DNA from: JAZKIX01 sp040384645
GTDB lineage: Bacteria > Pseudomonadota > Gammaproteobacteria > Burkholderiales > Burkholderiaceae_D
Assembly: GCA_040384645.1 (NCBI GenBank)
Contig: JAZKIX010000006.1
Coordinates: 1-5,299 of the forward strand
Reading direction: 5' to 3'
Length of the DNA stretch: 5,299 bases
The notes beneath the pieces are model-generated. The model did no database searches. It was given only the letters and a program-made list of their open reading frames with translations, and was not told the DNA's origin. A program made the position numbers and the translations under genes. Position 1 is the first letter of the stretch, and each line of letters opens with the position of its first letter. This document shows positions 1-5,299 of the stretch, in pieces.

Positions 1-163
1 TGATGGTCGCCGGATTGCTGTTGACCAGAATGACTTTGTAACCTTCTTCACGCAATGCTTTACATGCTTGCGCGCCGGAATAGTCGAACTCACATGCCTG
101 GCCGATCACGATCGGGCCGGCACCAATAATCAGGATGCTTTTAATGTCGCTGCGTTTAGGCAT
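1..163 (-). CDS. carB: Carbamoyl-phosphate synthase large subunit, N-terminal fragment
   Basis: This is the first 54 codons of the large (synthetase) subunit of carbamoyl-phosphate synthetase; the rest lies beyond the left edge of the window. The large subunit uses ammonia delivered by CarA, with bicarbonate and two ATP, to make carbamoyl phosphate for pyrimidines and arginine in the cytoplasm. The visible residues start MPKRSDIKSI and continue with the glycine-rich stretch GAGPIVIGQACEFDYSG (residues 14-30), then a NSNPATI segment (48-54). These closely match the CarB amino terminus as I know it from E. coli. The ATG overlaps the carA stop codon by 8 bases, and a GGAG at 174-177 lies 10 bases upstream of it, inside carA. 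This fits translational coupling of the two subunits. Identification is firm; only completeness is unknown. Confidence 0.97.
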   Translation of the reverse strand, partial: MPKRSDIKSILIIGAGPIVIGQACEFDYSGAQACKALREEGYKVILVNSNPATI

Positions 164-1310
164 TTTTATTTTTCTCCATCATCGCCACGAAGCGATCAAA
201 CAAGGGGGCGATGTCATGCGGGCCTGGCGACGCTTCAGGATGACCCTGGAAGCAGAACGCCGGCTTGTCGGTGCGCTCAAAACCTTGCAGCGAACCGTCA
301 AATAAGGAAACGTGTGTCACGCGGCAGTTTGCCGGCAAGGTCGCTGCATCGACGGCAAAGCCGTGATTTTGCGATGTGATCAGCACTTTTTTGCTGTCCA
401 GATCCTGCACCGGGTGATTGGCACCGTGGTGACCGAACTTCATCTTCAAGGTTTTCGCGCCGGAAGCCAGCGCCATGATCTGGTGACCGAGGCAGATGCC
501 GAAGGTCGGAATGCCGCGATCGATCAATTCTTTCGATGCTGCAATCGCGTAATCGCATGGCTCAGGATCGCCAGGACCATTCGACAGGAAAATACCGTCA
601 GGATTGAGCGCCAGTGCGTCCGCTGCCGTTGCTTGCGCCGGCAACACGGTGACCTTGCAGCCACGTTCTGCCAGCATGCGCAGGATATTGAATTTGACGC
701 CGTAATCAAATGCGACGACATGATGTTTAGGCGTGGTTTGCTGGCCGTAGCCTTTGCCCAGCTTCCACTCGGTTTCTGTCCATGGGTAGGATGCTTTGGT
801 CGAAACCACTTTCGCCAGATCCAGTCCTGCCAAACCGCCAAAGGTTTTAGCCAGCGCCAGTGCTTTTTCAGGTGTCGCGTCTTCGCCCGCCAGAATTGCG
901 CCACTTTGCGCACCCTTTTCACGCAGTATGCGTGTCAATTTGCGCGTGTCGATGCCGGCGATACCGACGATATTCTCGGACTTCAGATAATCCGACAGCG
1001 TCTGCGTCGAGCGGAAGTTGGAAACCAGGATAGGCAAATCCTTGATGATCAAACCAGCCGCATGAATCCTGGTCGATTCGACATCTTCGGCATTGACGCC
1101 GGTGTTGCCGATATGCGGATAAGTGAGGGTAACAATCTGATTGCTGTAGCTCGGATCGGTGAGGATTTCCTGATAACCGGTCATCGATGTGTTGAACACG
1201 ACTTCGCCGATCGTATGACCCGACGCGCCTATCGAAATACCTGTGAAAATCGACCCGTCTGCTAGCGCAAGGATGGCCGGAACGGTAGGGCCAGAAAAGA
1301 ATGGCGGCAA
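156..1310 (-). CDS. carA: Carbamoyl-phosphate synthase small subunit (glutamine amidotransferase)
   Basis: CarA hydrolyses glutamine and channels ammonia to CarB. With the start chosen here it has 384 residues, close to the E. coli length of about 382. The N-terminal CarA-specific domain holds LADGS, EVVFNTSMTGYQEILTDPSY and TYPHIGNTG. The C-terminal class I amidotransferase domain holds SNGPGDP and GICLGHQ with the nucleophile Cys273. The other triad members are His357 and Glu359 in GHPEASPG. The frame stays open to a GTG at 1364, but family alignment begins near PPFFSGP. A TTG at 1308-1310 has an AGGAG (minus strand, 1318-1322) seven bases upstream, so I take TTG as the start. It forms an operon with carB (8-base overlap). 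A start at the 1364 GTG would add 18 residues and lacks a good ribosome binding site. Confidence 0.96.
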   Translation of the reverse strand: MPPFFSGPTVPAILALADGSIFTGISIGASGHTIGEVVFNTSMTGYQEILTDPSYSNQIVTLTYPHIGNTGVNAEDVESTRIHAAGLIIKDLPILVSNFRSTQTLSDYLKSENIVGIAGIDTRKLTRILREKGAQSGAILAGEDATPEKALALAKTFGGLAGLDLAKVVSTKASYPWTETEWKLGKGYGQQTTPKHHVVAFDYGVKFNILRMLAERGCKVTVLPAQATAADALALNPDGIFLSNGPGDPEPCDYAIAASKELIDRGIPTFGICLGHQIMALASGAKTLKMKFGHHGANHPVQDLDSKKVLITSQNHGFAVDAATLPANCRVTHVSLFDGSLQGFERTDKPAFCFQGHPEASPGPHDIAPLFDRFVAMMEKNKNA

Positions 1311-1489
1311 GGGGTAACTCCTGATGTTGTTACCGCCGTTGCGCTGCGCCAGATTGACCGTCACAACCCGCGCAGCTTGCGCGCTTCTTGACCAAGGCTA
1401 TGCGCTTGATCAAAGGGTTGTACAGGTCGTATTTAGACGATGGGAAATGGGTATGCGCTACGGCGGAGTAAAATTAGCTAAACCGCCGA
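1311..1489 (-). other. carA untranslated leader, about 170 bases
   Basis: This stretch lies between the predicted carA promoter and the TTG start and contains no convincing gene. It holds a small GC hairpin (CGCGC-AAGCT-GCGCG, 1369-1383). It also holds an imperfect direct repeat on the plus strand, 1381-1397 (gcgcttcttgaccaagg) and 1402-1416 (gcgcttgatcaaagg), the second containing the palindrome TTGATCAA. Near the predicted transcription start, CGGCGG (1461-1466) and CCGCCG (1483-1488) are complementary arms around a 16-base loop that contains TTAGCTAA. No U-rich run follows any of these hairpins, so a classical attenuator is not shown. A regulatory role in pyrimidine or arginine control is only possible. 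Confidence 0.4.
1318..1322 (-). promoter_or_regulatory. Shine-Dalgarno sequence deciding the carA TTG start
   Basis: AGGAG on the minus strand is followed by a 7-base spacer (TTACCCC) and the TTG at 1310-1308. No comparable site precedes the upstream in-frame GTG at 1364. This is the main reason for choosing the shorter CarA. Confidence 0.75.
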
Positions 1490-1519
1490 ATTATAGTGCA
1501 AAACACCCTCGACTGGCAA
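1490..1519 (-). promoter_or_regulatory. Predicted sigma-70 promoter of carAB
   Basis: Read on the minus strand, the -35 TTGCCA (1519-1514) and a perfect -10 TATAAT (1495-1490) are 18 bases apart. Transcription would start near 1482-1484, giving a leader of about 170 bases before the carA TTG. This is the best promoter match in the window. It overlaps the downstream arm of the 10-bp inverted repeat at 1501-1545. Confidence 0.7.
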
Positions 1520-1545
1520 CCGGATACGGTGCTTAGAGGGTGTTT
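1501..1545. repeat. 10-bp perfect inverted repeat overlapping the carAB promoter
   Basis: AAACACCCTC at 1501-1510 and GAGGGTGTTT at 1536-1545 are exact complements around a 25-base loop. The loop itself contains ACCG-gata-CGGT (1519-1530). On the minus strand the second arm falls between the -35 and -10 of the carAB promoter and ends GTGTTTT. It could be a terminator of the upstream GlcG-like gene whose T-run merges with the spacer of the next promoter, or an operator for carAB. The short T-run makes it a weak terminator. Confidence 0.5.
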
Positions 1546-1617
1546 AGTTGATATACATCGTGCGACATCTTGAGATACGTCACGATGTCAGTCTATTAAA
1601 ACGATAGCAACAAGAAA

Positions 1618-1969
1618 TCAGGCGCCAATCGCAATCAGACCGGCCTTGCCAATTTGNNNNNNNNNNCGGCACGCCGCCTTCCAGCATCCCTTCCAGTGTT
1701 GGCGCTGTAATGAACGAGAAACGACCGTTATTGATGATGTCTTCGTAAACCTTCGATTCACGACGACCCAATGCTGCGGTTTTTGCTTTGGCCGGGGCGA
1801 TATGCGAGGAAATCGGGGCAGCACCATCCATACGTTGCAACCACAGCAAGTGACCGCCATCGTCGACGATCGCAATCGTTACACACCATTTGTTCAAGGT
1901 CGCTTCCGTTTCCGCTGCCGCAGCGATTTTCTTCACATCGTCAAGCGTCAGGATTTGTTTTGATTGCAT
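1618..1969 (-). CDS. GlcG/HbpS-family protein (heme-degrading domain family), interrupted by an assembly gap
   Basis: The first 101 residues run from MQSKQILTLD to MLEGGVP, with VTIAIVDDGGHLL (residues 30-42), RMDGAAP (46-52), KAKTAALGR (61-69) and NNGRFSFITAP (80-90). This pattern is characteristic of the GlcG/HbpS (DUF336) family of small cytoplasmic or secreted proteins, some of which bind heme or cobalamin. The E. coli relative sits beside glycolate oxidase genes. The role here is unknown. After 10 N (1657-1666) a second frame gives QIGKAGLIAIGA and a TGA, which matches the family C-terminus. About 22 codons appear to be missing, giving a normal total of about 135 residues. The start ATG at 1969 has GGAG (1978-1981) 8 bases upstream. 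Reading straight through the N run gives a false tail. I regard the gene as intact in the organism. Confidence 0.85.
1657..1666. other. Assembly gap (10 N) of wrong length
   Basis: Ten undetermined bases lie inside the GlcG-like gene. The left and right coding parts are each whole codons (1667-1969 is 101 codons; 1618-1656 is 12 codons plus stop), so the true gap must be a multiple of three. Comparison with E. coli GlcG from memory suggests about 22 codons, near 66 bases. The N run is therefore a placeholder and true distances across it are longer. Confidence 0.85.
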
Positions 1970-1997
1970 GTAAGTAGCTCCGGTTAGACAAAAATGA

Positions 1998-2003
1998 ATT
2001 GTA
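1998..2003 (-). promoter_or_regulatory. Possible -10 element of the GlcG-like gene
   Basis: TACAAT on the minus strand (five of six matches to TATAAT) lies about 29 bases upstream of the ATG at 1969. The best -35 candidate, TTGCCC, is 20 bases further upstream, a poor spacing. If transcription starts near 1991, the palindrome at 2032-2055 would be centred about 52 bases upstream, a position typical of activator sites. Confidence 0.3.
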
Positions 2004-2031
2004 AGGCATGCCGCTTCATCTTGGGGCAAGG

Positions 2032-2055
2032 CCGATGTTAATTACTTAACATCGG
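2032..2055. promoter_or_regulatory. Perfect 10+10 bp palindrome, candidate operator
   Basis: CCGATGTTAA (2032-2041), TTAC, TTAACATCGG (2046-2055) form a perfect inverted repeat with a 4-base centre. It lies in the region between two divergent genes, where no transcript should need a terminator, and no T-run directly follows either arm. A binding site for a dimeric regulator is therefore the likelier reading. I do not recognise the consensus. Confidence 0.5.
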
Positions 2056-2262
2056 ATAACCTTTCTTTTTCCCAATAAGCGTATGATTAAATGACAAAAA
2101 AATAACTACTATTGAGAAACAAGGCATGGGCGCTCATTCATTGATCCGGGGTGATGCAATGATCGTCAAGCGTCTTTTTATTGGATTGCTCCAAAAAACA
2201 TGACAAAACCCCTGCTCCACAAACAGGCACCGAAAAGTATCTTTAAAGAGTAAGGGGGAAAT

Positions 2263-2640
2263 ATGTTTTTCAAACGCTCAGTGCTTCAACATGTGCTGCC
2301 ACCAATTGAAGCTCAAAAAGAGCCCAAGCCAGCCACAGCTGTGACGAAGAAATCTGTTCGGCAGATAGATAACGTACTCTTGCACTCGCCTTTGTATCAA
2401 TTCAAACGCGATGTACTCAGTCTGGTTGCAAAGATGAATCAGGGTGTTGTGAATACAGATTGTGAGATGCTAAAAAAACAAACCATGTTTGTGCAATCAC
2501 AGCTATTACATGCTTTAACCCATGATCCATCGATGCCCGGCAGTTTTAAAATCCTGTTGATGGAATATCACGCAAAGAGTGTCAGAGCCACGCTCATAGA
2601 CCGTCGCGGCGAACATTCCCGGGATGAGGCTGACAAATAA
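2263..2640 (+). CDS. Unrecognised 125-residue protein
   Basis: I do not recognise this protein. It begins MFFKRSVLQHVLPP and has no signal peptide or membrane segment. A Lys/Pro-rich stretch (about residues 18-30) may be a flexible linker. The remainder (about 43-115) looks mainly helical and amphipathic, and the C-terminus is strongly charged (IDRRGEHSRDEADK). No catalytic or metal-binding motif stands out; there is a single cysteine. Support for a real gene comes from a strong AAGGGGG (2252-2258) four bases before the ATG, an uninterrupted frame, and the absence of a better gene on either strand. It is divergent from the GlcG-like gene and convergent with the response regulator, so it is probably transcribed alone. 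Its DNA looks more AT-rich than carA. A lineage-specific protein is likely; function is unknown. Confidence 0.65.
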   Translation: MFFKRSVLQHVLPPIEAQKEPKPATAVTKKSVRQIDNVLLHSPLYQFKRDVLSLVAKMNQGVVNTDCEMLKKQTMFVQSQLLHALTHDPSMPGSFKILLMEYHAKSVRATLIDRRGEHSRDEADK

Positions 2641-2745
2641 ATTTCCCAACATGACTCTTCGGGCCAAATAGGCGACTCTGATTTGTAGCGGCAGAAATTT
2701 ATCAACTTCCAGACGCATCATTCTGCATCCGGAAAAACCGACGCA
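2641..2745. other. Convergent intergenic spacer without a clear terminator
   Basis: This lies between the ends of the 125-residue gene and the response regulator gene. I find only an imperfect hairpin around 2724-2745 (TGCATCCGG-aaaaa-CCGACGCA with two mismatches) and no hairpin followed by a T-run on either strand. Confidence 0.4.
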
Positions 2746-3927
2746 CTAAACTTTGTATTGTTTCAACAGCAAATCAACCAAAGGCTGTAACTCGATCGAC
2801 AGTTTGCCGATATGCGCCAGTACTTGCTCTTCTTTACCTTCCTTGATCCAGCGCAGCAAGGTTGCAAGGTTTATCGATAAATCGCTTTCTCCATCCTGCG
2901 CCGGCAACACTGTGTTGACTTCCATGTCGGACAAATGCCCGCCCTGCCTCAACAACAATTCCTCTTGCGTACCAATGACACCGGTAATCGCATTTTGCAA
3001 ACCCAGCAAGGCACGGCTTTTTGCCGTTACCCGCATTGCTGCAAGTGTTCCCTCGGTTACTACAGTTTCACCAGCGTATTCGGCAATCGAAACAACACCG
3101 CAACTGGCAATCAGTACCATCTGCCCATCCTTGATCAGATTGGCATGCGCAATAGCCCTGCAAACACGTTCGGCAAAATGACGGGCGGAATCAAAATGAA
3201 TACTGCCGGTGGCAATCGTGAATTCAATTTCGCCAGTGCGTGCGACGCAATCGGTCTGTCGCACGGTACGATGCAATAACTGGCCGATCGCGTTGACTAC
3301 GCTTGGCGGCGGCAACGCCGGATAAGCGTCAAGCTCCACATGCTTCAAGCCGATACATGCAGTCAACACGACAAAATTCCTGTTTTGCCGCATGGCGCTG
3401 GTACGCATTGCCTCTGCCTGCTCTTCCCACTCCCCAATCGGCTGCAAGGCGACATGCTCACCACCGCTATCGACGTGCTGCACCAATGCTTCGAGTCCAC
3501 GCTCAAATTCGTTCTGGGTGCTGATCAGTTTCGAGAGAATATCCAGACGCGACAATAACTGCCCTGTACCTATGCCTTTGGTAATCAGATCAGTGGCACC
3601 GGCCGCCTTGGCGCGATCGCGTTCAGCCTGCTCATCGCTGCCGGAAACAACCACTACCGGCATATTCCTTATGCGTGCGATCTTTGATGATCGAATACGT
3701 TTCAAAAGCCCGTAACCATCCAGCTTGGGCATCGTCAAATCAGAAATCACCACGCGTATGCTGGGATCAATCAGCAGCATCTCCCAAGCCTGCTCGCCAT
3801 CAAGAGCTTCACGAAATTCGAACATGCCTTCGATACGCTTGATCAAGGTTGCACGGACGATACGTGAATCGTCAGCAATCAAAATACGTGGCTTCAACGA
3901 GATATCGCGATGTGAATCAGTCAGCAT
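2746..3927 (-). CDS. Response regulator: receiver domain plus degenerate GGDEF-like domain
   Basis: This 393-residue cytoplasmic protein starts with a CheY-like receiver domain (about residues 13-130). The acidic pair is Asp19-Asp20, the phosphoacceptor Asp63 lies in VISDLTMPKLDGY, and Ser95 and Lys117 complete the switch set, so phosphorylation should work. After a helical linker, residues about 183-300 resemble a GGDEF fold: the pattern of strands, LLHRTVRQTDCVAR before the signature, and SCGVVSIAEY after it. The signature itself reads GEIEF (232-236) in place of GGDEF, and the usual metal-binding DxDxFK-ND region reads CIGLKHVELDAY. Diguanylate cyclase activity is therefore unlikely; it may be a binding or protein-contact domain. 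A C-terminal helical tail follows. The ATG at 3927 has AAGG (3936-3939) eight bases upstream. No kinase gene is adjacent, so it may be an orphan regulator. It is divergent from the NlpC/P60 gene. Confidence 0.88.
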   Translation of the reverse strand: MLTDSHRDISLKPRILIADDSRIVRATLIKRIEGMFEFREALDGEQAWEMLLIDPSIRVVISDLTMPKLDGYGLLKRIRSSKIARIRNMPVVVVSGSDEQAERDRAKAAGATDLITKGIGTGQLLSRLDILSKLISTQNEFERGLEALVQHVDSGGEHVALQPIGEWEEQAEAMRTSAMRQNRNFVVLTACIGLKHVELDAYPALPPPSVVNAIGQLLHRTVRQTDCVARTGEIEFTIATGSIHFDSARHFAERVCRAIAHANLIKDGQMVLIASCGVVSIAEYAGETVVTEGTLAAMRVTAKSRALLGLQNAITGVIGTQEELLLRQGGHLSDMEVNTVLPAQDGESDLSINLATLLRWIKEGKEEQVLAHIGKLSIELQPLVDLLLKQYKV

Positions 3928-3959
3928 GCAGTCAACCTTTTTAATGTTGGTAACAGCAT

Positions 3960-3984
3960 AACGCTAGCGAATAAATTTTGACAG
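3960..3984 (-). promoter_or_regulatory. Weak candidate promoter of the response regulator gene
   Basis: On the minus strand CTGTCA (3984-3979) is followed after 18 bases by TATGCT (3960-3955). Both match consensus only in part. The spacer contains the palindrome CGCTAGCG (3962-3969). The -35 overlaps that of the oppositely directed promoter at 3978-4006. Confidence 0.3.
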
Positions 3985-4006
3985 CACTTCCAGATTGCCT
4001 TACATT
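3978..4006 (+). promoter_or_regulatory. Predicted sigma-70 promoter of the NlpC/P60 gene
   Basis: A perfect -35 TTGACA (3978-3983), a 17-base spacer and TACATT (4001-4006, four of six matches) give a start near 4013. The leader is then about 24 bases to the ATG at 4037. This also argues against the in-frame TTG at 3995, which would lie inside the promoter. Confidence 0.6.
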
Positions 4007-4036
4007 CCATCAGTCCTATTGAATGAAATTCACTTG

Positions 4037-4576
4037 ATGACAGTTTTTCAACGATTCTCTCGCACTCACAAACTGGCGCGCTCAGCCGTATTCGCGCTCA
4101 GCTTGATGGCGACTTCGGCGGTCTGGAGCGCAGATGCTCCACCACCAGAATCTGGCAAACCGATCAGCAAACTGCAGGACTTGACCAATCGCGCATCAGA
4201 ACTCGCGTTGCAGGCGATGGGGATGTTGGGCATACATTACAAATACGGCGGTACCACGCCGGAAAGCGGCCTAGATTGCAGCGGACTGGTTCAACATATA
4301 TTCAAGGAAGCGTGGGGCAAGGATTTGCCACGTACGTCTTTAGAAATCAGCAAAGTCGGCCAACATATCGACAAAAATGATCTGCAACCCGGCGATCTGG
4401 TCTTCTACAACACCTTGAAACGCGGCTTCTCTCACGTTGGTATTTATTTAGGCGACCGCAAGTTCATCCACTCGCCTTCAGCAGGTGGCGAAGTAAGGAT
4501 AGAAAGCATGGATGTTGGTTACTGGAAGAAACGCTTCAACGGCGGCCGACGCATCAGCGAACCGGAACACCAGTAA
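4037..4576 (+). CDS. Secreted NlpC/P60 family cell-wall endopeptidase
   Basis: This is a 179-residue protein with an N-terminal signal peptide: basic n-region to Arg15, hydrophobic SAVFALSLMATSAVW, likely cleavage after Ala32 (VWSA/DAPPP). The mature part carries an NlpC/P60 papain-like domain. Cys81 lies in GLDCSGLV, His133 in FSHVGIYLG, and His145 in FIHSPSAGG is the third catalytic residue. LPRTS (97-101) and LQPGDLVFY (116-124) are further family landmarks. Members cut D-glutamyl-meso-diaminopimelate bonds in peptidoglycan stem peptides, so it should act in the periplasm. There is no extra LysM or SH3 domain and no lipobox cysteine, so it is probably soluble. The ATG at 4037 is chosen because the frame's earlier TTG (3995) lies inside the predicted promoter; the ribosome binding site is weak. 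It is monocistronic and ends at a strong terminator. Specific substrate is inferred from family only. Confidence 0.93.
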   Translation: MTVFQRFSRTHKLARSAVFALSLMATSAVWSADAPPPESGKPISKLQDLTNRASELALQAMGMLGIHYKYGGTTPESGLDCSGLVQHIFKEAWGKDLPRTSLEISKVGQHIDKNDLQPGDLVFYNTLKRGFSHVGIYLGDRKFIHSPSAGGEVRIESMDVGYWKKRFNGGRRISEPEHQ

Positions 4577-4596
4577 GCACTTTTGTTCCACCCAAT

Positions 4597-4639
4597 AAAA
4601 AACCGCACTAGCAAGATTCACTTCAGTGCGGTTTTTTTT
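4597..4639. terminator. Bidirectional Rho-independent terminator
   Basis: AAAAAACCGCACT (4597-4609) pairs exactly with AGTGCGGTTTTTT (4625-4637) around a 15-base loop, and T continues to 4639. The GC core is CCGCACT/AGTGCGG, flanked by an A-tract on one side and a T-tract on the other. It can therefore stop transcription from both the NlpC/P60 gene (plus) and the convergent patatin-like gene (minus). Confidence 0.93.
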
Positions 4640-4654
4640 ACGTCTATTATTTCC

Positions 4655-5299
4655 TCATTGCTCGCGTCTGATTTTGAGTTTGCGTTTGATCTCAGGCATC
4701 AGCGCCATTGCCGCCTGCTCCCCAGCCAGTACAGCCAGATTACGACCATTGAAATCATTGCCTTTCATCATGCCCAAGGCAGGACGGATCACGATGTCCG
4801 CCTCTTTCAATTCATAGCGATTGATGCTTTGACCCATGATGGCAAACGTCTGCAACATCACGTCAACCGAACTTGATGCCAGTTGCACCTCAGGTTGCAC
4901 CGAGATATTAACGGCAATGATGAAATCCGCCCCCATTTCCTTGGCAAAGTGCACCGGCACCGGTGCCACCAAGCCACCATCTACATACATATGTTCGCCA
5001 ATTTTTACAGGCTGGAAAATACCGGGAACAGCCGATGAAGCGCGTACTGCCAACCCTGCATTGCCTCGTTGAAACAGAATCGGTAATCCCGTATTCAAAT
5101 CCGTAGCGACCGCAGCAAACGGTATTTTCATTTTTTCGATAGGGACATTGCGCACAGACTTATTGACGTAATTTTGCAGTGCATCGCCTTTCAATACTCC
5201 GCTTGATTTGGCAAAGAAAGGCACCGACCAATCCGAGATCGCCGCTTCATCCATTTCCAGCGCCATTTTATGCAAGGCAAAACCGTTGTTACCGGCCGC
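4655..5299 (-). CDS. Patatin-like phospholipase, C-terminal part
   Basis: The last 214 residues of a patatin-family serine lipase/esterase are visible; the N-terminus lies beyond the right edge. Patatin-like enzymes use a Ser-Asp dyad to cleave acyl groups from lipids. The oxyanion-hole glycines and the GxSxG serine should be just off-window, because the visible part begins AAGNNGFALHKMA, right after where that motif normally lies. What is seen is the conserved VRASSAVPGIF (visible residues 85-95) and the catalytic Asp107 in YVDGGLVAPVPV, followed by FIIAVNIS. This arrangement fits the bacterial RssA/NTE-like single-domain patatins. The basic C-terminal tail ends KIRREQ. It converges on the NlpC/P60 gene and shares its terminator. 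A substrate cannot be named from the sequence, and activity depends on the unseen serine. Confidence 0.93.
   Translation of the reverse strand, partial: AAGNNGFALHKMALEMDEAAISDWSVPFFAKSSGVLKGDALQNYVNKSVRNVPIEKMKIPFAAVATDLNTGLPILFQRGNAGLAVRASSAVPGIFQPVKIGEHMYVDGGLVAPVPVHFAKEMGADFIIAVNISVQPEVQLASSSVDVMLQTFAIMGQSINRYELKEADIVIRPALGMMKGNDFNGRNLAVLAGEQAAMALMPEIKRKLKIRREQ

Larger units (their letters stand above)
1970..2262. other. Divergent intergenic region, AT-rich
   Basis: This stretch separates the minus-strand GlcG-like gene from the plus-strand 125-residue gene. It contains the palindrome at 2032-2055, a weak minus-strand -10 at 1998-2003, an A/T-rich stretch at 2060-2115 and a small hairpin TTGGA-TTGC-TCCAA at 2181-2194. 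I found no convincing sigma-70 promoter for the plus-strand gene. Two tiny in-frame ATG starts (2126 and 2156) run to a TGA at 2201-2203, but support for a peptide is poor. Confidence 0.4.

Noticed and set aside
312..1265. Long plus-strand open frame of 317 codons
   Set aside because: It runs antisense to carA, whose identity is certain from catalytic motifs; the translation is rich in Cys, Arg and Gln and resembles no known family.
1311..1364. Extended carA start at a GTG at 1364
   Set aside because: It lacks a ribosome binding site and adds 18 residues absent from the family as I know it; the TTG at 1310 has AGGAG at good spacing.
1580..1656. C-terminal tail read straight through the N run of the GlcG-like gene
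   Set aside because: The tail is unlike the family and arises from the wrong gap length; the other frame gives the expected family C-terminus.
2181..2194. Small hairpin TTGGA-TTGC-TCCAA flanked by T and A runs
   Set aside because: The stem is only five AT-leaning pairs and no gene end is near, so it is probably chance in an AT-rich spacer.
2126..2203. Small open frame of 25 codons (or 15 codons from the ATG at 2156), a possible leader peptide
   Set aside because: The first ATG has no well-spaced ribosome binding site and the second only a weak one (GGGGTG), and there is no promoter or attenuator hairpin to support it.
2515..2721. Minus-strand open frame of 68 codons downstream of the response regulator
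   Set aside because: Most of it is antisense to the 125-residue gene, which has a far better ribosome binding site; no domain or strong start signal is visible.
2931..3715. Several plus-strand open frames of 70-114 codons inside the response regulator gene
   Set aside because: They are antisense shadows of a gene with clear receiver-domain motifs.
3995..4036. Upstream TTG start for the NlpC/P60 protein
   Set aside because: It would lie between the predicted -35 and -10 and would put 14 extra residues before a normal signal peptide.

Overview
The window looks like chromosomal housekeeping DNA from a betaproteobacterium, most likely Oxalobacteraceae (Herminiimonas/Janthinobacterium-like). This is inferred from the character of the CarA, CarB, NlpC/P60 and patatin-like proteins and from moderate GC content. 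I could not test it by a database search. There are seven protein genes, none of them obviously mobile. No rRNA, tRNA, CRISPR array or insertion sequence was seen.

Left part (1-1550, minus strand): the start of carB (cut by the window edge) overlaps the end of carA by 8 bases. Together they encode carbamoyl-phosphate synthetase, which feeds both pyrimidine and arginine synthesis. The carA start is best placed at a TTG with a good Shine-Dalgarno sequence. A leader of about 170 bases and a promoter with a perfect TATAAT lie upstream, and a 10-bp inverted repeat overlaps this promoter.

Middle (1618-2640): a minus-strand GlcG/HbpS-family gene is interrupted by a run of 10 N. The reading frames on either side fit one normal family member only if about 66 bases are missing, so the N run is a misjudged assembly gap and not a frameshift mutation. 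A divergent intergenic region with a perfect 10+10 bp palindrome separates it from a plus-strand gene for an unrecognised 125-residue protein.

Right part (2746-5299): a minus-strand response regulator has an intact receiver domain and a degenerate GGDEF-like domain (GEIEF). It is divergent from a secreted NlpC/P60 cell-wall hydrolase, and their putative promoters share overlapping -35 elements. The hydrolase gene converges on a patatin-like phospholipase gene, which is cut by the right edge. The two share a strong bidirectional terminator.

I see no convincing new multi-gene system. The items most worth a second look are the assembly gap in the GlcG-like gene, the degenerate GGDEF response regulator, the unknown 125-residue protein and the palindrome upstream of the GlcG-like gene.
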